The notes under the pieces: model-generated
What the model was told of the DNA's origin: nothing
The model's database searches: none
The model's input: the letters and a program-made list of their open reading frames with translations, nothing else
Origin: Paenibacillus taichungensis
GTDB lineage: Bacteria > Bacillota > Bacilli > Paenibacillales > Paenibacillaceae
Direction: 5' to 3'
DNA: 64,000 bases
Assembly: GCF_013359905.1 (NCBI RefSeq)
Contig: NZ_JABMCC010000121.1
Coordinates: forward strand, 744,001 to 808,000
Shown here: positions 16,586 through 24,497 of the stretch, piece after piece
How positions within the stretch are numbered: position 1 is the first letter of the stretch
Layout: every line of letters begins with the position of its first letter
Translations under genes and position numbers: made by a program

Positions 16586-17449
16586 ATGAAATATCGAACA
16601 AAAGAATGGTATGAAACCTGCCAGCGGACTGGTCTTCATTTTGGATTGAGAGTACATAGCGGAACTAACGAATTGGACGAAGCACTTTTTCTGAGGTTGT
16701 ACAAAAGAAAAGAAAAAGCGCATGTAAATGTGGAACGTGAGATATATAACATCGATCCTCGTTCTATGCTGAAGCATGATGGTACGGTTCTTGTGCGTGC
16801 TGACCAGTTTTTTAGTGAGGAAGTGGTAGCTGAAGAGGATAAGATGATTTATCATATGCCGCCAGAACAAAGAGCGCATATTGAGAAGCTTATTGCGGAG
16901 TATGATGTCCGCCCTCCTTTTGACGAGGGAAAATGCAAAAAAGAGTATAAAGAAATGATGGAAGGGAGTGTCCAAAGCCAGAAAGAGCGTTTACCCCAAA
17001 ACATCGTTGAGCAAATTGCAGATATCCGTGTGTTTACGCTCGGTTATTGCACAAGAGAAATATTGCTTCAGTTGAAGAAACAGAGTGCGGAAAATACGAT
17101 AGAGATGGACCGCGTATCGAAAGAATACAGGGAGGCCATTTTAGCGCAGGATATTTCGGATGAAATTCGTAGCCGGGTTCAATTTCATGATTGTACAGTG
17201 ACGGAACTGCTGGCGGGAGAGGAAGTTGTCATTCGTTTTGATACCAGTGGAGGCTTCACTAATATGAATAAACTTACGCTGATTGCATCCGAAATCATCA
17301 AGCAAGAAGGAGAGATTGTAGGCAGTTACTGGCTGTATCAAGAGCTGTACCAGATTGATAACGGATATGAGCTTCATGTTTTATTTTATGGAGAAGATAT
17401 GCCTGAACTGATCGTTCGCTGTGAAGATATTCTCGCAGAAGAAGAGTGA
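16586..17449 (+). CDS. DUF4085 family protein
   Basis: A 287-residue soluble protein. The start MKYRTKEWYETCQRTGLHF is typical of DUF4085, and the length fits. The C-terminal part (FHDCTVTELLAGEEVVIRFD, GSYWLYQELYQI, YELHVLFYGED) is beta-rich. Members are found in Bacillus and Paenibacillus among small hypothetical and immunity-like genes; no activity is established. AGGAGAG precedes the ATG. A strong hairpin follows at 17533-17570. Confidence 0.75.
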   Translation: MKYRTKEWYETCQRTGLHFGLRVHSGTNELDEALFLRLYKRKEKAHVNVEREIYNIDPRSMLKHDGTVLVRADQFFSEEVVAEEDKMIYHMPPEQRAHIEKLIAEYDVRPPFDEGKCKKEYKEMMEGSVQSQKERLPQNIVEQIADIRVFTLGYCTREILLQLKKQSAENTIEMDRVSKEYREAILAQDISDEIRSRVQFHDCTVTELLAGEEVVIRFDTSGGFTNMNKLTLIASEIIKQEGEIVGSYWLYQELYQIDNGYELHVLFYGEDMPELIVRCEDILAEEE

Positions 17450-17532
17450 GGCAGAGGCGGCGGTAGAGAAACTGAGCTTCCCGCAACAATAATATTACAC
17501 AAGGTGATTTTATGAAAAAAAGAAATCAAAAA

Positions 17533-17570
17533 AAGAGATAATACCACTGATTAAACAGGTATCATCTCTT
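17533..17570. terminator. Bidirectional intrinsic terminator
   Basis: The 13-bp stem AAGAGATAATACC/GGTATCATCTCTT has one G-U pair and a 12-nt loop, with T-rich sequence after it on the plus strand and a long A-run before it. It serves the DUF4085 gene and the minus-strand anti-sigma gene. A nine-codon Lys/Arg-rich frame (17512-17541, after AAGGTGA) runs into the hairpin and is probably not a gene. Confidence 0.85.
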
Positions 17571-17610
17571 TTCTTATATGAAACGTAATGTCGATACTGG
17601 ATAAGTCATT

Positions 17611-18666
17611 TTAATCCCAATTCCATATCTCTACTCGATTCAAATGGAAATGTTGGAATTCCGGGACCTTTGTAAGTTTCTCTAACTCTCGTACGGGACC
17701 AGTAACAACCGCGCCATATACTTGAACGCCATTCTTTTTTAAATAGGCAAGACGTTGTATATCCAGTTCAGCACCACTGTACTCAATATGGTTTGACATC
17801 CACTCTAGATCAGACATCATCGCTTGAACTTGTTCCTGCATCTGTCCTATATCGTCTGGGACAAAATAGTTATACCAATTTGCCCCATCCTCTTTAAATT
17901 CAGAAAGAGGTTTAAGACTCAAATGAGGAATATTATAGTTAAACATGCCTGACCGAGAGTAAGAGATATCTTGATCTATTAATTCGCCAGAATAGATCGG
18001 CATGGCGGTTACTGCAACATCATAATCTGTAAGAAGCTGCATCAGTTGATCGGGAGGCGCTAGGTTTTTCAAGGATAATGACATCTCAGCGACATGTCCG
18101 TCATCAATTTTACGAAGCCGATTCAAGCTACTGCTTTCATCAGAGGTATCTTTATCTTTAGTAGGTATACCATCTACTAGGGAGTAAGGGAGATAGAAAG
18201 GGCCTGGGTTATTGCCATTCATATACGCTCCTGTATTTGTAATCGTATAGGTGAATTTACCGGTTATACTGAGTGCAGCTTGAATTTCACCTGTGATTAC
18301 TTCCCATGAGCCCACGTGTCGATATATTTTCAGATTAGCTTTCTGGGTTAGGAGTGGGGTTACTTCAAAGAGTTCATAATTCGTCTTCTCTACCCGAAGT
18401 CCGTCACCATGCATCTCAACCACAGATACAATCGAACGAATGAAGTCATTACGCACCTTTGACTGATCAAAATAGATATGGAGTGACGATACATAGATGT
18501 GATATACCATAAATACTAGAAAAAGAGCTCCTCCTGCATTTAGGAAAAACTTCCATCTCGTTTTCCAAACCATTCGTTTAAACTGCTTATGGCCCCATTC
18601 AGGACGCTGGTACTCAAAATCTTCTTCCCGAAATACACGTTCCTCATCATGTGGTGTTTTAGACAT
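17611..18666 (-). CDS. Anti-sigma factor, Sigma_reg N/C type
   Basis: 351 residues from ATG 18666. The cytoplasmic N-terminus (HDEERVFREEDFEYQRPEWG) is followed by one membrane helix (about 40-58, FFLNAGGALFLVFMVYHIYV) and a long extracellular domain ending DIQRLAYLKKNGVQVYGAVV, VELEKLTKVP-like and HFHLNRVEIWNWD, as in the sigma factor regulator family. It begins 2 bp after the sigma-factor stop codon (TGA-GA-ATG), so translation is coupled. It should hold the ECF sigma factor at the membrane and release it on an unknown envelope signal. Confidence 0.88.
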   Translation of the reverse strand: MSKTPHDEERVFREEDFEYQRPEWGHKQFKRMVWKTRWKFFLNAGGALFLVFMVYHIYVSSLHIYFDQSKVRNDFIRSIVSVVEMHGDGLRVEKTNYELFEVTPLLTQKANLKIYRHVGSWEVITGEIQAALSITGKFTYTITNTGAYMNGNNPGPFYLPYSLVDGIPTKDKDTSDESSSLNRLRKIDDGHVAEMSLSLKNLAPPDQLMQLLTDYDVAVTAMPIYSGELIDQDISYSRSGMFNYNIPHLSLKPLSEFKEDGANWYNYFVPDDIGQMQEQVQAMMSDLEWMSNHIEYSGAELDIQRLAYLKKNGVQVYGAVVTGPVRELEKLTKVPEFQHFHLNRVEIWNWD

Positions 18667-18668
18667 TC

Positions 18669-19178
18669 TCAAACGTCTCCTTTCATTTGAAGCATCTCTG
18701 CTTTGAATCGTTCTCTGGCGCGAAAAAGAGTGACCTTGACCTTGTTCATGTTCATATCCAGAATCTCGCATAGTTCGTTATAAGATAACTCGTTCATTTC
18801 TCGTAGCAACAAAATGGTTCTATATTGTTCGGGAAGTTTCTTCATCACTTGTTTAATACGAAGGGTACGTTCACGAGCTGTGAGCACTTCCTCAGGGGAA
18901 CGATATGTATTTTCTGTCGCTTGCTGCTCCATCTCTCGATTCATTTGAATTTCTCCACGATATTTACGATACCAATCAATAAATAAATGCCGAGCTACTT
19001 TGTATAGCCAGGCTCTGGCGTAACTTGCATGCTCTGCTTTCATGGATACCATGGCTCTGTAAAAGGTTTCTTGAACTAACTCCTCAGCTGTCTCCTGAGA
19101 TCCACACATACGGTATAGATAGAGATGCAGGGAGGATTGGTACTGCTTGAATAGTTCGGCATATAAATCACTCCTCAT
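18669..19178 (-). CDS. ECF sigma factor with cognate anti-sigma
   Basis: 169 residues from ATG 19178; AGGAGGAGG lies just upstream, and a longer frame upstream has no better start. Region 2: QSSLHLYLYRMCGSQETAEE with LVQETFYRAM and ARAWLYKVARHLFIDWYRK. Region 4: LPEQYRTILLLREMNELSYN then MNKVKVTLFRARERF. The pair with the following anti-sigma gene is typical of envelope-stress ECF systems. A TGTAAC/CGTTGTC promoter upstream (19205-19233) suggests that it drives its own operon. Confidence 0.93.
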   Translation of the reverse strand: MRSDLYAELFKQYQSSLHLYLYRMCGSQETAEELVQETFYRAMVSMKAEHASYARAWLYKVARHLFIDWYRKYRGEIQMNREMEQQATENTYRSPEEVLTARERTLRIKQVMKKLPEQYRTILLLREMNELSYNELCEILDMNMNKVKVTLFRARERFKAEMLQMKGDV

Positions 19179-19204
19179 TTCAAGTTTCCTCCTCCTTCTC
19201 TTTA

Positions 19205-19233
19205 GACAACGGGTCAAGTCAAATAATGTTACA
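19205..19233 (-). promoter_or_regulatory. Candidate autoregulated ECF promoter
   Basis: On the minus strand TGTAAC (plus-strand 19228-19233) is followed after 16 bp by CGTTGTC (19205-19211), an ECF-type -35/-10 pair. It lies 27 bp before the ATG of the sigma gene, and the AGGAGGAGG site falls between. Confidence 0.55.
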
Positions 19234-19414
19234 GTAAAAATGAAAAATTTTAGGAGGTTTCTTTAGGAAACTAAAATAAGAAAAAGGAGTAACCATAAGT
19301 AAGAGAACGAAAAACATATCGTTAATGAGAAAGTATATAAAAAAACTTTTAAATTGGGCTCGAAAAACATAGTGTAGCTTAACAATGTGAAATTCTCTTG
19401 GAAAGGAACAGACC

Positions 19415-19842
19415 ATGACCAAATCAAATTTGGAAGTACAAGCTGTTTTTATGGATAGAGATGGAACAATCGGTGGGACAGGTCACTTTATCCATCCTAG
19501 AGATTTTGAATTATATCCGAATGCGAAGGAAGCAATCATGCTTTTAAAAACAAGCGGAATTAAGGTGGATTTGATCAGTCCTATATATGTCCACATGAAC
19601 AAGAATGCAGCTGCAGAAAGCCGAAACCTGGTATGTTGTTACATGCTTCAGAGCAACACGATCTGGATTTATCAAAATGCGTAGTTATTGGTGACGTGGG
19701 GGATACCGACATGCTTGCTGCCCATGCAGTAGGAGCGACAAAGATCATGGTGAAGACAGGTTGGGGAGAATCCTCATTAACCAAATTCAGAGACAAATGG
19801 ACAGAGACCGAACCTGATTATATCGGCAATCGAGCTCGGTGA
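19415..19842 (+). pseudogene. Broken HAD-IIIA phosphatase (histidinol-phosphatase/GmhB-like)
   Basis: The N-terminal piece has HAD motif I (VFMDRDGTIGG) and NAKEAIMLLKTSGIKVD, then reaches nonsense. A second frame (from 19633) carries the C-terminal motifs LSKCVVIGDVGDTDMLAAHA and TGWGESSLTKFRDKW. The middle of the family (about 50-60 residues including the zinc loop) is missing and the two parts are in different frames. The 3' end stops at 19842, where a Nudix fragment takes over in another frame. Ribosome site GGAAAGGAA lies before ATG 19415, so a truncated peptide could still be made, but no active enzyme. Confidence 0.85.
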
Positions 19843-20146
19843 GACACCTGCTCAAGCGATGATAAGAGAAGCATGGGAAGAGACAGGACTTATCATAAAA
19901 CCGGAGAAAGTGATAGGGATCTATGGTGGTGAAGAGCAGCGGTTTACATACAGTAATGGTCACCAGGTTGAATATTTAACGATCGTATTTGAATGCAGTA
20001 TCAAGTCTGGACAACTGGCATCCGATAATGAAGAGATGAAAGATCTGCAATTTTTCCCCGAGCATGAGCTTCCACCTATTGCAAACAAGTATCCAGACTA
20101 TATTTTTAGTACTAATCAAGAAGAAAGGACGCATTTTATTAAATAA
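19832..20146 (+). pseudogene. 3' fragment of a Nudix hydrolase
   Basis: The Nudix box is almost complete (GETPAQAMIREAWEETGLI, from about 19838) and the rest of the domain continues to a normal end, but the first 40 or so residues and any ribosome site are gone. In frame, the upstream sequence belongs to the broken HAD gene. The two damaged genes were therefore joined at about 19830. An internal ATG at 19859 would drop the first half of the box. Confidence 0.8.
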
Positions 20147-20150
20147 TTCT

Positions 20151-20462
20151 ATGAATCTATATGGGAAGAAACCAAATGGTATTGATATTGAATGGACAAC
20201 CAGCACATTTGGTTATTTATCCATTCCGGTGTTTGTCTTGGGGATTGTGTTTTATTTCTTTCCTGATATTTTATATAGATGCTTTGTTCTGATGAGATAT
20301 AGGGGAATCAAACCAAATAGGGAATTTGAGGACAACCCGCCAAACAGAGATATTCCAAAATTGATAGAAGTGATATTAAAAGCATTAGGCTGCATCATGG
20401 TGATATTAGGAATCATATGGTTTTGGTTTTCGGAAGAGTTTTATCGTTTTTGGTTTGTTTAG
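20151..20462 (+). CDS. Two-helix membrane protein of unknown function
   Basis: About 103 residues if ATG 20151 is the start; the frame is open upstream and no well-placed ribosome site is visible, so the start is uncertain. Two hydrophobic segments (TFGYLSIPVFVLGIVFYFF and VILKALGCIMVILGIIWFWF) are separated by a charged loop (MRYRGIKPNREFEDNPPNRD). It looks like a small DUF6199-type membrane protein. It follows the Nudix fragment by 4 bp and precedes an Imm11-like gene. Confidence 0.5.
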   Translation: MNLYGKKPNGIDIEWTTSTFGYLSIPVFVLGIVFYFFPDILYRCFVLMRYRGIKPNREFEDNPPNRDIPKLIEVILKALGCIMVILGIIWFWFSEEFYRFWFV

Positions 20463-20497
20463 CAATAGTACGCATCTTATAAGCAGGAGTGAAATGA

Positions 20498-21361
20498 ATG
20501 AAAGCATGGTTGTTAGACTACTATCCACCGAATAATACGATTGAGTTTAGCGATTCGGAGGAATCAGATCAGGTTTATGAGGCATTAGGCAGTGATAAGC
20601 CGATTATTCAGGAATGGTCTGCACCTAACGTAGAATTTAATGATTTGGGCAAACCAGCCGATATTTTAAACAGATACACAGGAGCGCTTGTCATTAGTGG
20701 GAAAGTGAAAGAACTATTGGAACAGAACCACATTGAACATATCGAGTTTTTGCCACTCTCAACGGCTACTGAAGAGGAATACTATATTTTACACGTGCTG
20801 AGTGTTATCGATTGCATAGACCCGGTAAACTCTAAAGTAAGGACTTATTATGACGACGTTCCTCAGTTTGATGAGTATTCACTCGTTTTAGATCAAAAAG
20901 CTTTACAAGGACAACACATATTCAGAATTAAACTACCAAGCGAGGATAGAGAGTTATCTTACATATATGTTTCAGATTTTTTGCAAGAGATATTAAGTCA
21001 ATCCATCGTGGGTTATCAATTGGTGGAGATCTGGGATTCGGAATTTTCCTGGAAAGCCAAAGAAGAAAAGCATGAGCGGATGGGTCAGGAAATTGATAGC
21101 TCCTTGCTAGAAGTGTTTGATTTTGATAAAGCCAAGAAGTTCGCTCGTAAAAATAAAGGCCATATGGTGTACTCCGGTGAGTGGGCGATCAAGGCAGATA
21201 AGGATAAGCAAATTTGGTTAGGGAACCTTCAATTGGATGGGAGCTACTCATGGATCAACCCCATCTACTATCCTCCCATTTTGTTGGAACTTCAGTGGGG
21301 AATTCCAGAAAGAAGTAAAACGATGTTTAGTCGCTTGAAAGAGAGTATAGGGTTTAAATAA
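20498..21361 (+). CDS. Imm11-like (DUF1629) family protein
   Basis: A 287-residue soluble protein. The order of motifs matches the Imm11/DUF1629 group: KPADILNRYTGALVISGKVK, IEFLPLSTATEEEYYILHVL, SVIDCIDPVNSKVRT, then FRIKLPSEDRELSYIYVSDF. Members are predicted immunity proteins for polymorphic toxins. No toxin gene is next to it, so it may be an orphan immunity gene or serve another role. GCAGGAGTG lies before the ATG. A convergent hairpin ends the gene. Confidence 0.65.
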   Translation: MKAWLLDYYPPNNTIEFSDSEESDQVYEALGSDKPIIQEWSAPNVEFNDLGKPADILNRYTGALVISGKVKELLEQNHIEHIEFLPLSTATEEEYYILHVLSVIDCIDPVNSKVRTYYDDVPQFDEYSLVLDQKALQGQHIFRIKLPSEDRELSYIYVSDFLQEILSQSIVGYQLVEIWDSEFSWKAKEEKHERMGQEIDSSLLEVFDFDKAKKFARKNKGHMVYSGEWAIKADKDKQIWLGNLQLDGSYSWINPIYYPPILLELQWGIPERSKTMFSRLKESIGFK

Positions 21362-21364
21362 CAA

Positions 21365-21426
21365 AATAATGGAGGCCTACCTAAGATAATAGTTATCGGG
21401 GGAGGCCTCCATTATTAATAAATATC
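21365..21426. terminator. Convergent terminator hairpin
   Basis: A 14-bp perfect stem (AATAATGGAGGCCT, 21365-21378, with 21413-21426) has a long A/T-rich loop. It lies between the Imm11-like gene and the minus-strand lipoprotein gene. The T-run is weak on both sides. Confidence 0.65.
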
Positions 21427-21454
21427 TTCGTTAATTAAATGATCTAAATCATCC

Positions 21455-21883
21455 TTACTCATTCGTAATATTTAACGTTTCATCGGTAATGGTCTTACCA
21501 TCACTCCCCAATGCCTGAACAATCACGTGGTGATGCAAAGACTTACCCGCAATATCCCACGTTATCTTCCAACCATCGTCCTCGTTAGTATCATACCCAA
21601 TCAGTTCTCGTTCTCCCCAAGTCTCAGTTCCTGTTGGAACGGCCCAGAAAAGAAGTGTTTCTGCATTGGTCGCCTCTACTGTGATATTTAACTCTGTGCT
21701 ATCTGTAGGAATTACAATCCAACCTTCTTTTTCGGGATAGTTAGTCTCAACATTCGTAATTATGGGTATAGCTTCTTTTCTTAGGATAACCTCAGTGTCA
21801 TGGTTTTCAGTAGGAACTTCTGAAGCACAGGCTGTGAGAAGTAGGATGAGCAGAAGAATCGGGGAAAATGCTCTATTTGTCAT
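21455..21883 (-). CDS. Small lipoprotein
   Basis: 142 residues with a type II signal peptide and lipobox LLTAC (Cys19). The mature part is a single beta-rich domain (IVIPTDSTELNITVEATNAE, HHVIVQALGSDGKT) resembling an immunoglobulin-like fold. AGAGGT lies before the ATG. It is alone on the minus strand. The function is unknown; it should be anchored to the outside of the membrane. Confidence 0.75.
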   Translation of the reverse strand: MTNRAFSPILLLILLLTACASEVPTENHDTEVILRKEAIPIITNVETNYPEKEGWIVIPTDSTELNITVEATNAETLLFWAVPTGTETWGERELIGYDTNEDDGWKITWDIAGKSLHHHVIVQALGSDGKTITDETLNITNE

Positions 21884-22026
21884 GATGATTACCTCTTTCT
21901 ATATAGTGGTATTCACAAATCCTCCAGCGTAATTCCGTCGCACTTGGTTTGACAATACGTTATATGCATGTAAACATAAAAGTTAATCAATTACAGTTTA
22001 ATATAAGTAAGGAGTTGTAATTCAGG

Positions 22027-22239
22027 ATGGAATTCTTTGGAGCTCTTATAGCGTTGATCCTATGTTTTATTGTGTTTCTTATCGTTGCTGCAGTTATACG
22101 CTATGCGATAGATTCATCAAAAACATCGAAAAGACTTGAGGATCTAATAAAAGAAGTACACTATTTGAGAACTGAAATTAATAAACAAAATAACAATAAA
22201 CAAGGCGATAATAAATATATTATTGACGAGAAAGTATAG
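22027..22239 (+). CDS. Small membrane protein with coiled-coil tail
   Basis: 70 residues: one hydrophobic helix (about 5-28, LIALILCFIVFLIVAAVIRY), then a heptad-like charged helix (SKRLEDLIKEVHYLRTEINK) and a polar Asn/Lys tail. This is a common form in Bacillus-type small membrane proteins. AAGGAG lies about 11 bases before ATG 22027. Function unknown. Confidence 0.7.
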   Translation: MEFFGALIALILCFIVFLIVAAVIRYAIDSSKTSKRLEDLIKEVHYLRTEINKQNNNKQGDNKYIIDEKV

Positions 22240-22306
22240 TATAGGGTGCCTATTCAAGATGCAATACCTTGCATCATGCAAGTCGTTTTATGGAAGGAGG
22301 GTTAAG

Positions 22307-22723
22307 GTGCGAAGTGATTTCATTGAGTTAGTTGAAGAGAGTGATGAGAGGTACAAATGTTATGTTTTGAAAAATACAGTCCAAATATTTAAGCAATCCA
22401 TAAAGGATGAAGATTTAAAGGATGTCCGAATCTATATATCGACGACTATTCAGTTAGATGCAATTGCTGATGTAGTAGAGTCATATCTGCATTGGTTTAC
22501 GGAGTGTGAGGCCGTATTTCGAAATTATTATGAGAACGAACTTTGCGAACAAGTACATAAGGATTGGTTTAATGAAATTGAAGTTTATCAAGTAGATATC
22601 ACATTTAATAGTAAAGAGGACTACGGAGCAACGATAGCCTGTGGAGACAATGTGTTACAAGGTCACATTATGATTATTGATTTTGATCGAGAACATATCC
22701 AGGCTATCCATTTAAATGGATAA
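22307..22723 (+). CDS. DUF2262/DUF2004-like hypothetical protein
   Basis: 138 residues from the GTG at 22307, which has AAGGAGGG at the right distance; the upstream ATG at 22223 would overlap the previous gene and has no such site. The C-terminal part (VDITFNSKEDYGATI, CGDNVLQGHIMIIDFD, AIHLNG) resembles the end of DUF2262-type proteins, where a G-H-x-I segment precedes a final strand. Such proteins are often found with immunity genes. Cytoplasmic; function unknown. Confidence 0.6.
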   Translation: MRSDFIELVEESDERYKCYVLKNTVQIFKQSIKDEDLKDVRIYISTTIQLDAIADVVESYLHWFTECEAVFRNYYENELCEQVHKDWFNEIEVYQVDITFNSKEDYGATIACGDNVLQGHIMIIDFDREHIQAIHLNG

Positions 22724-22724
22724 G

Positions 22725-22853
22725 CTAATTATATATACCATTGATGATGATGTTTTGTAGTCTATTGTTTTCTCTTAGCTCCAGGTAGTTAAGAAATAGG
22801 AGCAGTGTTATCAGTACAAGGATCACTGACATGAACTTTTGGAATTTCCCCAT
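22725..22853 (-). CDS. 42-residue single-helix membrane peptide
   Basis: A short gene with a good ribosome site (GGAGGT, plus-strand 22865-22870, 11 bases before the ATG). It encodes a short basic start (MGKFQKFM), one hydrophobic helix (SVILVLITLLLFLNYLEL) and a polar tail ending NIIINGIYN before TAG. The pattern of basic start, one helix and short tail is that of genuine small membrane proteins. It converges with the DUF2262-like gene, whose stop is 2 bp away. Confidence 0.55.
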   Translation of the reverse strand: MGKFQKFMSVILVLITLLLFLNYLELRENNRLQNIIINGIYN

Positions 22854-22971
22854 GGTAGATATAACCTCCTCGTTATATTAAGTAAATTACGGTGTACAAC
22901 AAATTAATTTGATAATGCCATTTGTATTACATAACACCTGAATGGAATTAAAGTTACGTGCAAAATGAAAA

Positions 22972-23005
22972 ACAGGACTATTCCTCTAACGGGAATAAGT
23001 CCTGT
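22972..23005 (-). terminator. Terminator of the cation-efflux gene
   Basis: ACAGGACT-ATTCC pairs with GGGAATAAGTCCTGT with a one-base bulge and a short loop. On the minus strand it is followed by T5, right after the efflux gene. Confidence 0.85.
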
Positions 23006-23026
23006 ATCTATTTACAACTATTAATC

Positions 23027-23995
23027 TCAATGATGATGATGCGCATGAGCATCCGGTGCGTCGCCTTTGACGGTGCATAATACCGAGGTGTCGTGAAGAT
23101 GCTTCTCAGACTCGACTTGCAGTGTCACATGTTTGATTTCTTTATGCTCCAACAGATGCTCAATCTTCTGAACAAGCACCTCGGATGCGTAGACATCCAT
23201 CGTTCCGTCCACCACAATATGAGCGGTCAGTGCATTCAGGTTGCTGGTGATGGACCAGACATGCACGTCGTGCACGCCTTTGACGCCATCGACTTGTTTG
23301 ATGGTCTGAACAAGGTCATTTACATCCACATTCGCTGGCGTTCCCTCCATCAAGATATGCAGGGATGATTTAGTGACAAAGAATCCACTGCGCAGAACCA
23401 GTACAGCAACAATGACACTCGCGAGTGGATCGGCCCAACCCCAGCCGAAGAACATCATGAGCAGTGCCGCCGCAATAGCCCCAACCGATCCCAACATGTC
23501 ACTAATGACATGGAGATAAGCACCGCGCATATTCAGGTTATTCTCCGTATCGCTACCGCGCATCATGATCCATGCCACCAGGATATTAATGAGCAGTCCA
23601 ATGATACTGATGATCAACATACCGACTGTTGCGACTTCTGGTGGGTTGATGAAGCGACCAATTGCTTCGTAAAAGATGTAAAGTGAGATGGCGATTAAGG
23701 TGACCCCATTTAACGTGGCTGCCAAAATCTCAAAGCGTCTGTACCCGTACGTTTTGCCTGTATTCACCGCTTTTTCGCCAAAGGTGAACGCCAGCAAGGC
23801 GATCCCCAAAGCTATGGAATCAGACAACATATGACCTGCATCGGAGATGAGGGCCAAGCTGTTGGTGATGAATCCGCCAACGGCTTCAACAATCATATAA
23901 ACGGTAATAATAATAAAGGAAAACAACAGTACTTTCTTGTTACTGGTACTACCATGATTGTGTCCATGTTCGTGGCTGTGATGATGTCCGGACAT
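23027..23995 (-). CDS. czcD: Cation diffusion facilitator family metal exporter (CzcD-like)
   Basis: A 322-residue exporter with six membrane helices and His-rich ends (SGHHHSHEHGHNHG and DAHAHHHH). Metal-site motifs are present: NSLALISDAGHMLSDSIALG in helix 2 (D-x3-D) and HVISDMLGSVGAI in helix 5 (H-x3-D). The C-terminal cytoplasmic domain (GVHDVHVWSI, HVTLQVE) is the usual dimerisation fold. It exports Zn2+ or related divalent metals in exchange for protons. Upstream are a consensus sigma-A promoter and an ArsR/SmtB-type operator, which suggests metal-induced expression by a repressor encoded elsewhere. Confidence 0.95.
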   Translation of the reverse strand: MSGHHHSHEHGHNHGSTSNKKVLLFSFIIITVYMIVEAVGGFITNSLALISDAGHMLSDSIALGIALLAFTFGEKAVNTGKTYGYRRFEILAATLNGVTLIAISLYIFYEAIGRFINPPEVATVGMLIISIIGLLINILVAWIMMRGSDTENNLNMRGAYLHVISDMLGSVGAIAAALLMMFFGWGWADPLASVIVAVLVLRSGFFVTKSSLHILMEGTPANVDVNDLVQTIKQVDGVKGVHDVHVWSITSNLNALTAHIVVDGTMDVYASEVLVQKIEHLLEHKEIKHVTLQVESEKHLHDTSVLCTVKGDAPDAHAHHHH

Positions 23996-24093
23996 ATGAG
24001 ATCCTCTCCTTTGGAGCCGTGCTCCGTTATGTAATTGATTTCTTTTGTGACTACAAGTGATCTTCGGAAATGATAAAGTGATAATACATGAAC

Positions 24094-24113
24094 ATATGAG
24101 CAGTTGTTCATAT
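24094..24113. promoter_or_regulatory. ArsR/SmtB-type operator
   Basis: ATATGAGCA-GT-TGTTCATAT is a 9-2-9 inverted repeat with one mismatch, matching the ATATGAACA/TGTTCATAT operators of the CzrA/CadC/SmtB group. It lies just downstream of the -10 of the efflux gene promoter, where a repressor would block transcription. Confidence 0.75.
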
Positions 24114-24124
24114 GTTATGGTTTT

Positions 24125-24153
24125 ATTATAGGTGCGCCTAATAATAGTGTCAA
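24125..24153 (-). promoter_or_regulatory. Consensus sigma-A promoter of the cation-efflux gene
   Basis: On the minus strand TTGACA (plus-strand 24148-24153) is separated by exactly 17 bp from TATAAT (24125-24130). Both hexamers are perfect. Such a strong promoter fits control by a tight repressor at the operator immediately downstream. Confidence 0.9.
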
Positions 24154-24306
24154 CCAGATTTGAGAAAATATAAACATGACCTGTAAGCTCATCGCATGTG
24201 CGCTGGCGGTTTACGTTACTTTTGTGCTACCATCTGTGCAGGATGAATGTCGAGGAAGTTCCCGCTACAAATAATAAAATGAAGTAAATATAAGTTGAAA
24301 CTAATA

Positions 24307-24455
24307 TTTACACGGTAACGGAGAGGTCAGAAAAAATCTGGAGAAGCGGAGCGTTCGCCTTTATCCCCGGATTTTAACCTTTGAATAGGAAATAAAAAAA
24401 TCTGGGGATAACAGCGATCAGAAGATTGTTCTGACCTTGTAGTGGCTAGTGTAAA
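24307..24455. repeat. Palindromic dispersed repeat, copy 2
   Basis: About 149 bp, inverted relative to the copy at 7277-7426. The ends are inverted repeats (TTTACAC at 24307, GTGTAAA at 24449) followed inward by GGTCAGAA/TTCTGACC. Inner blocks TTATCCCCGGATTTT and AAATCTGGGGATAA can pair. The whole can fold as one long hairpin. It lies upstream of hssR, ending 42 bp before its start codon. Confidence 0.85.
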
Positions 24456-24497
24456 AATAATTCATTTCATCTTTACAGAAAAGGGGCGGACAACAAT

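Noticed and set aside
17512..17541. Nine-codon Lys/Arg-rich frame (MKKRNQKKR) after AAGGTGA
   Set aside because: It runs into a bidirectional terminator and has no conserved features; probably the A-run of the terminator read by chance.
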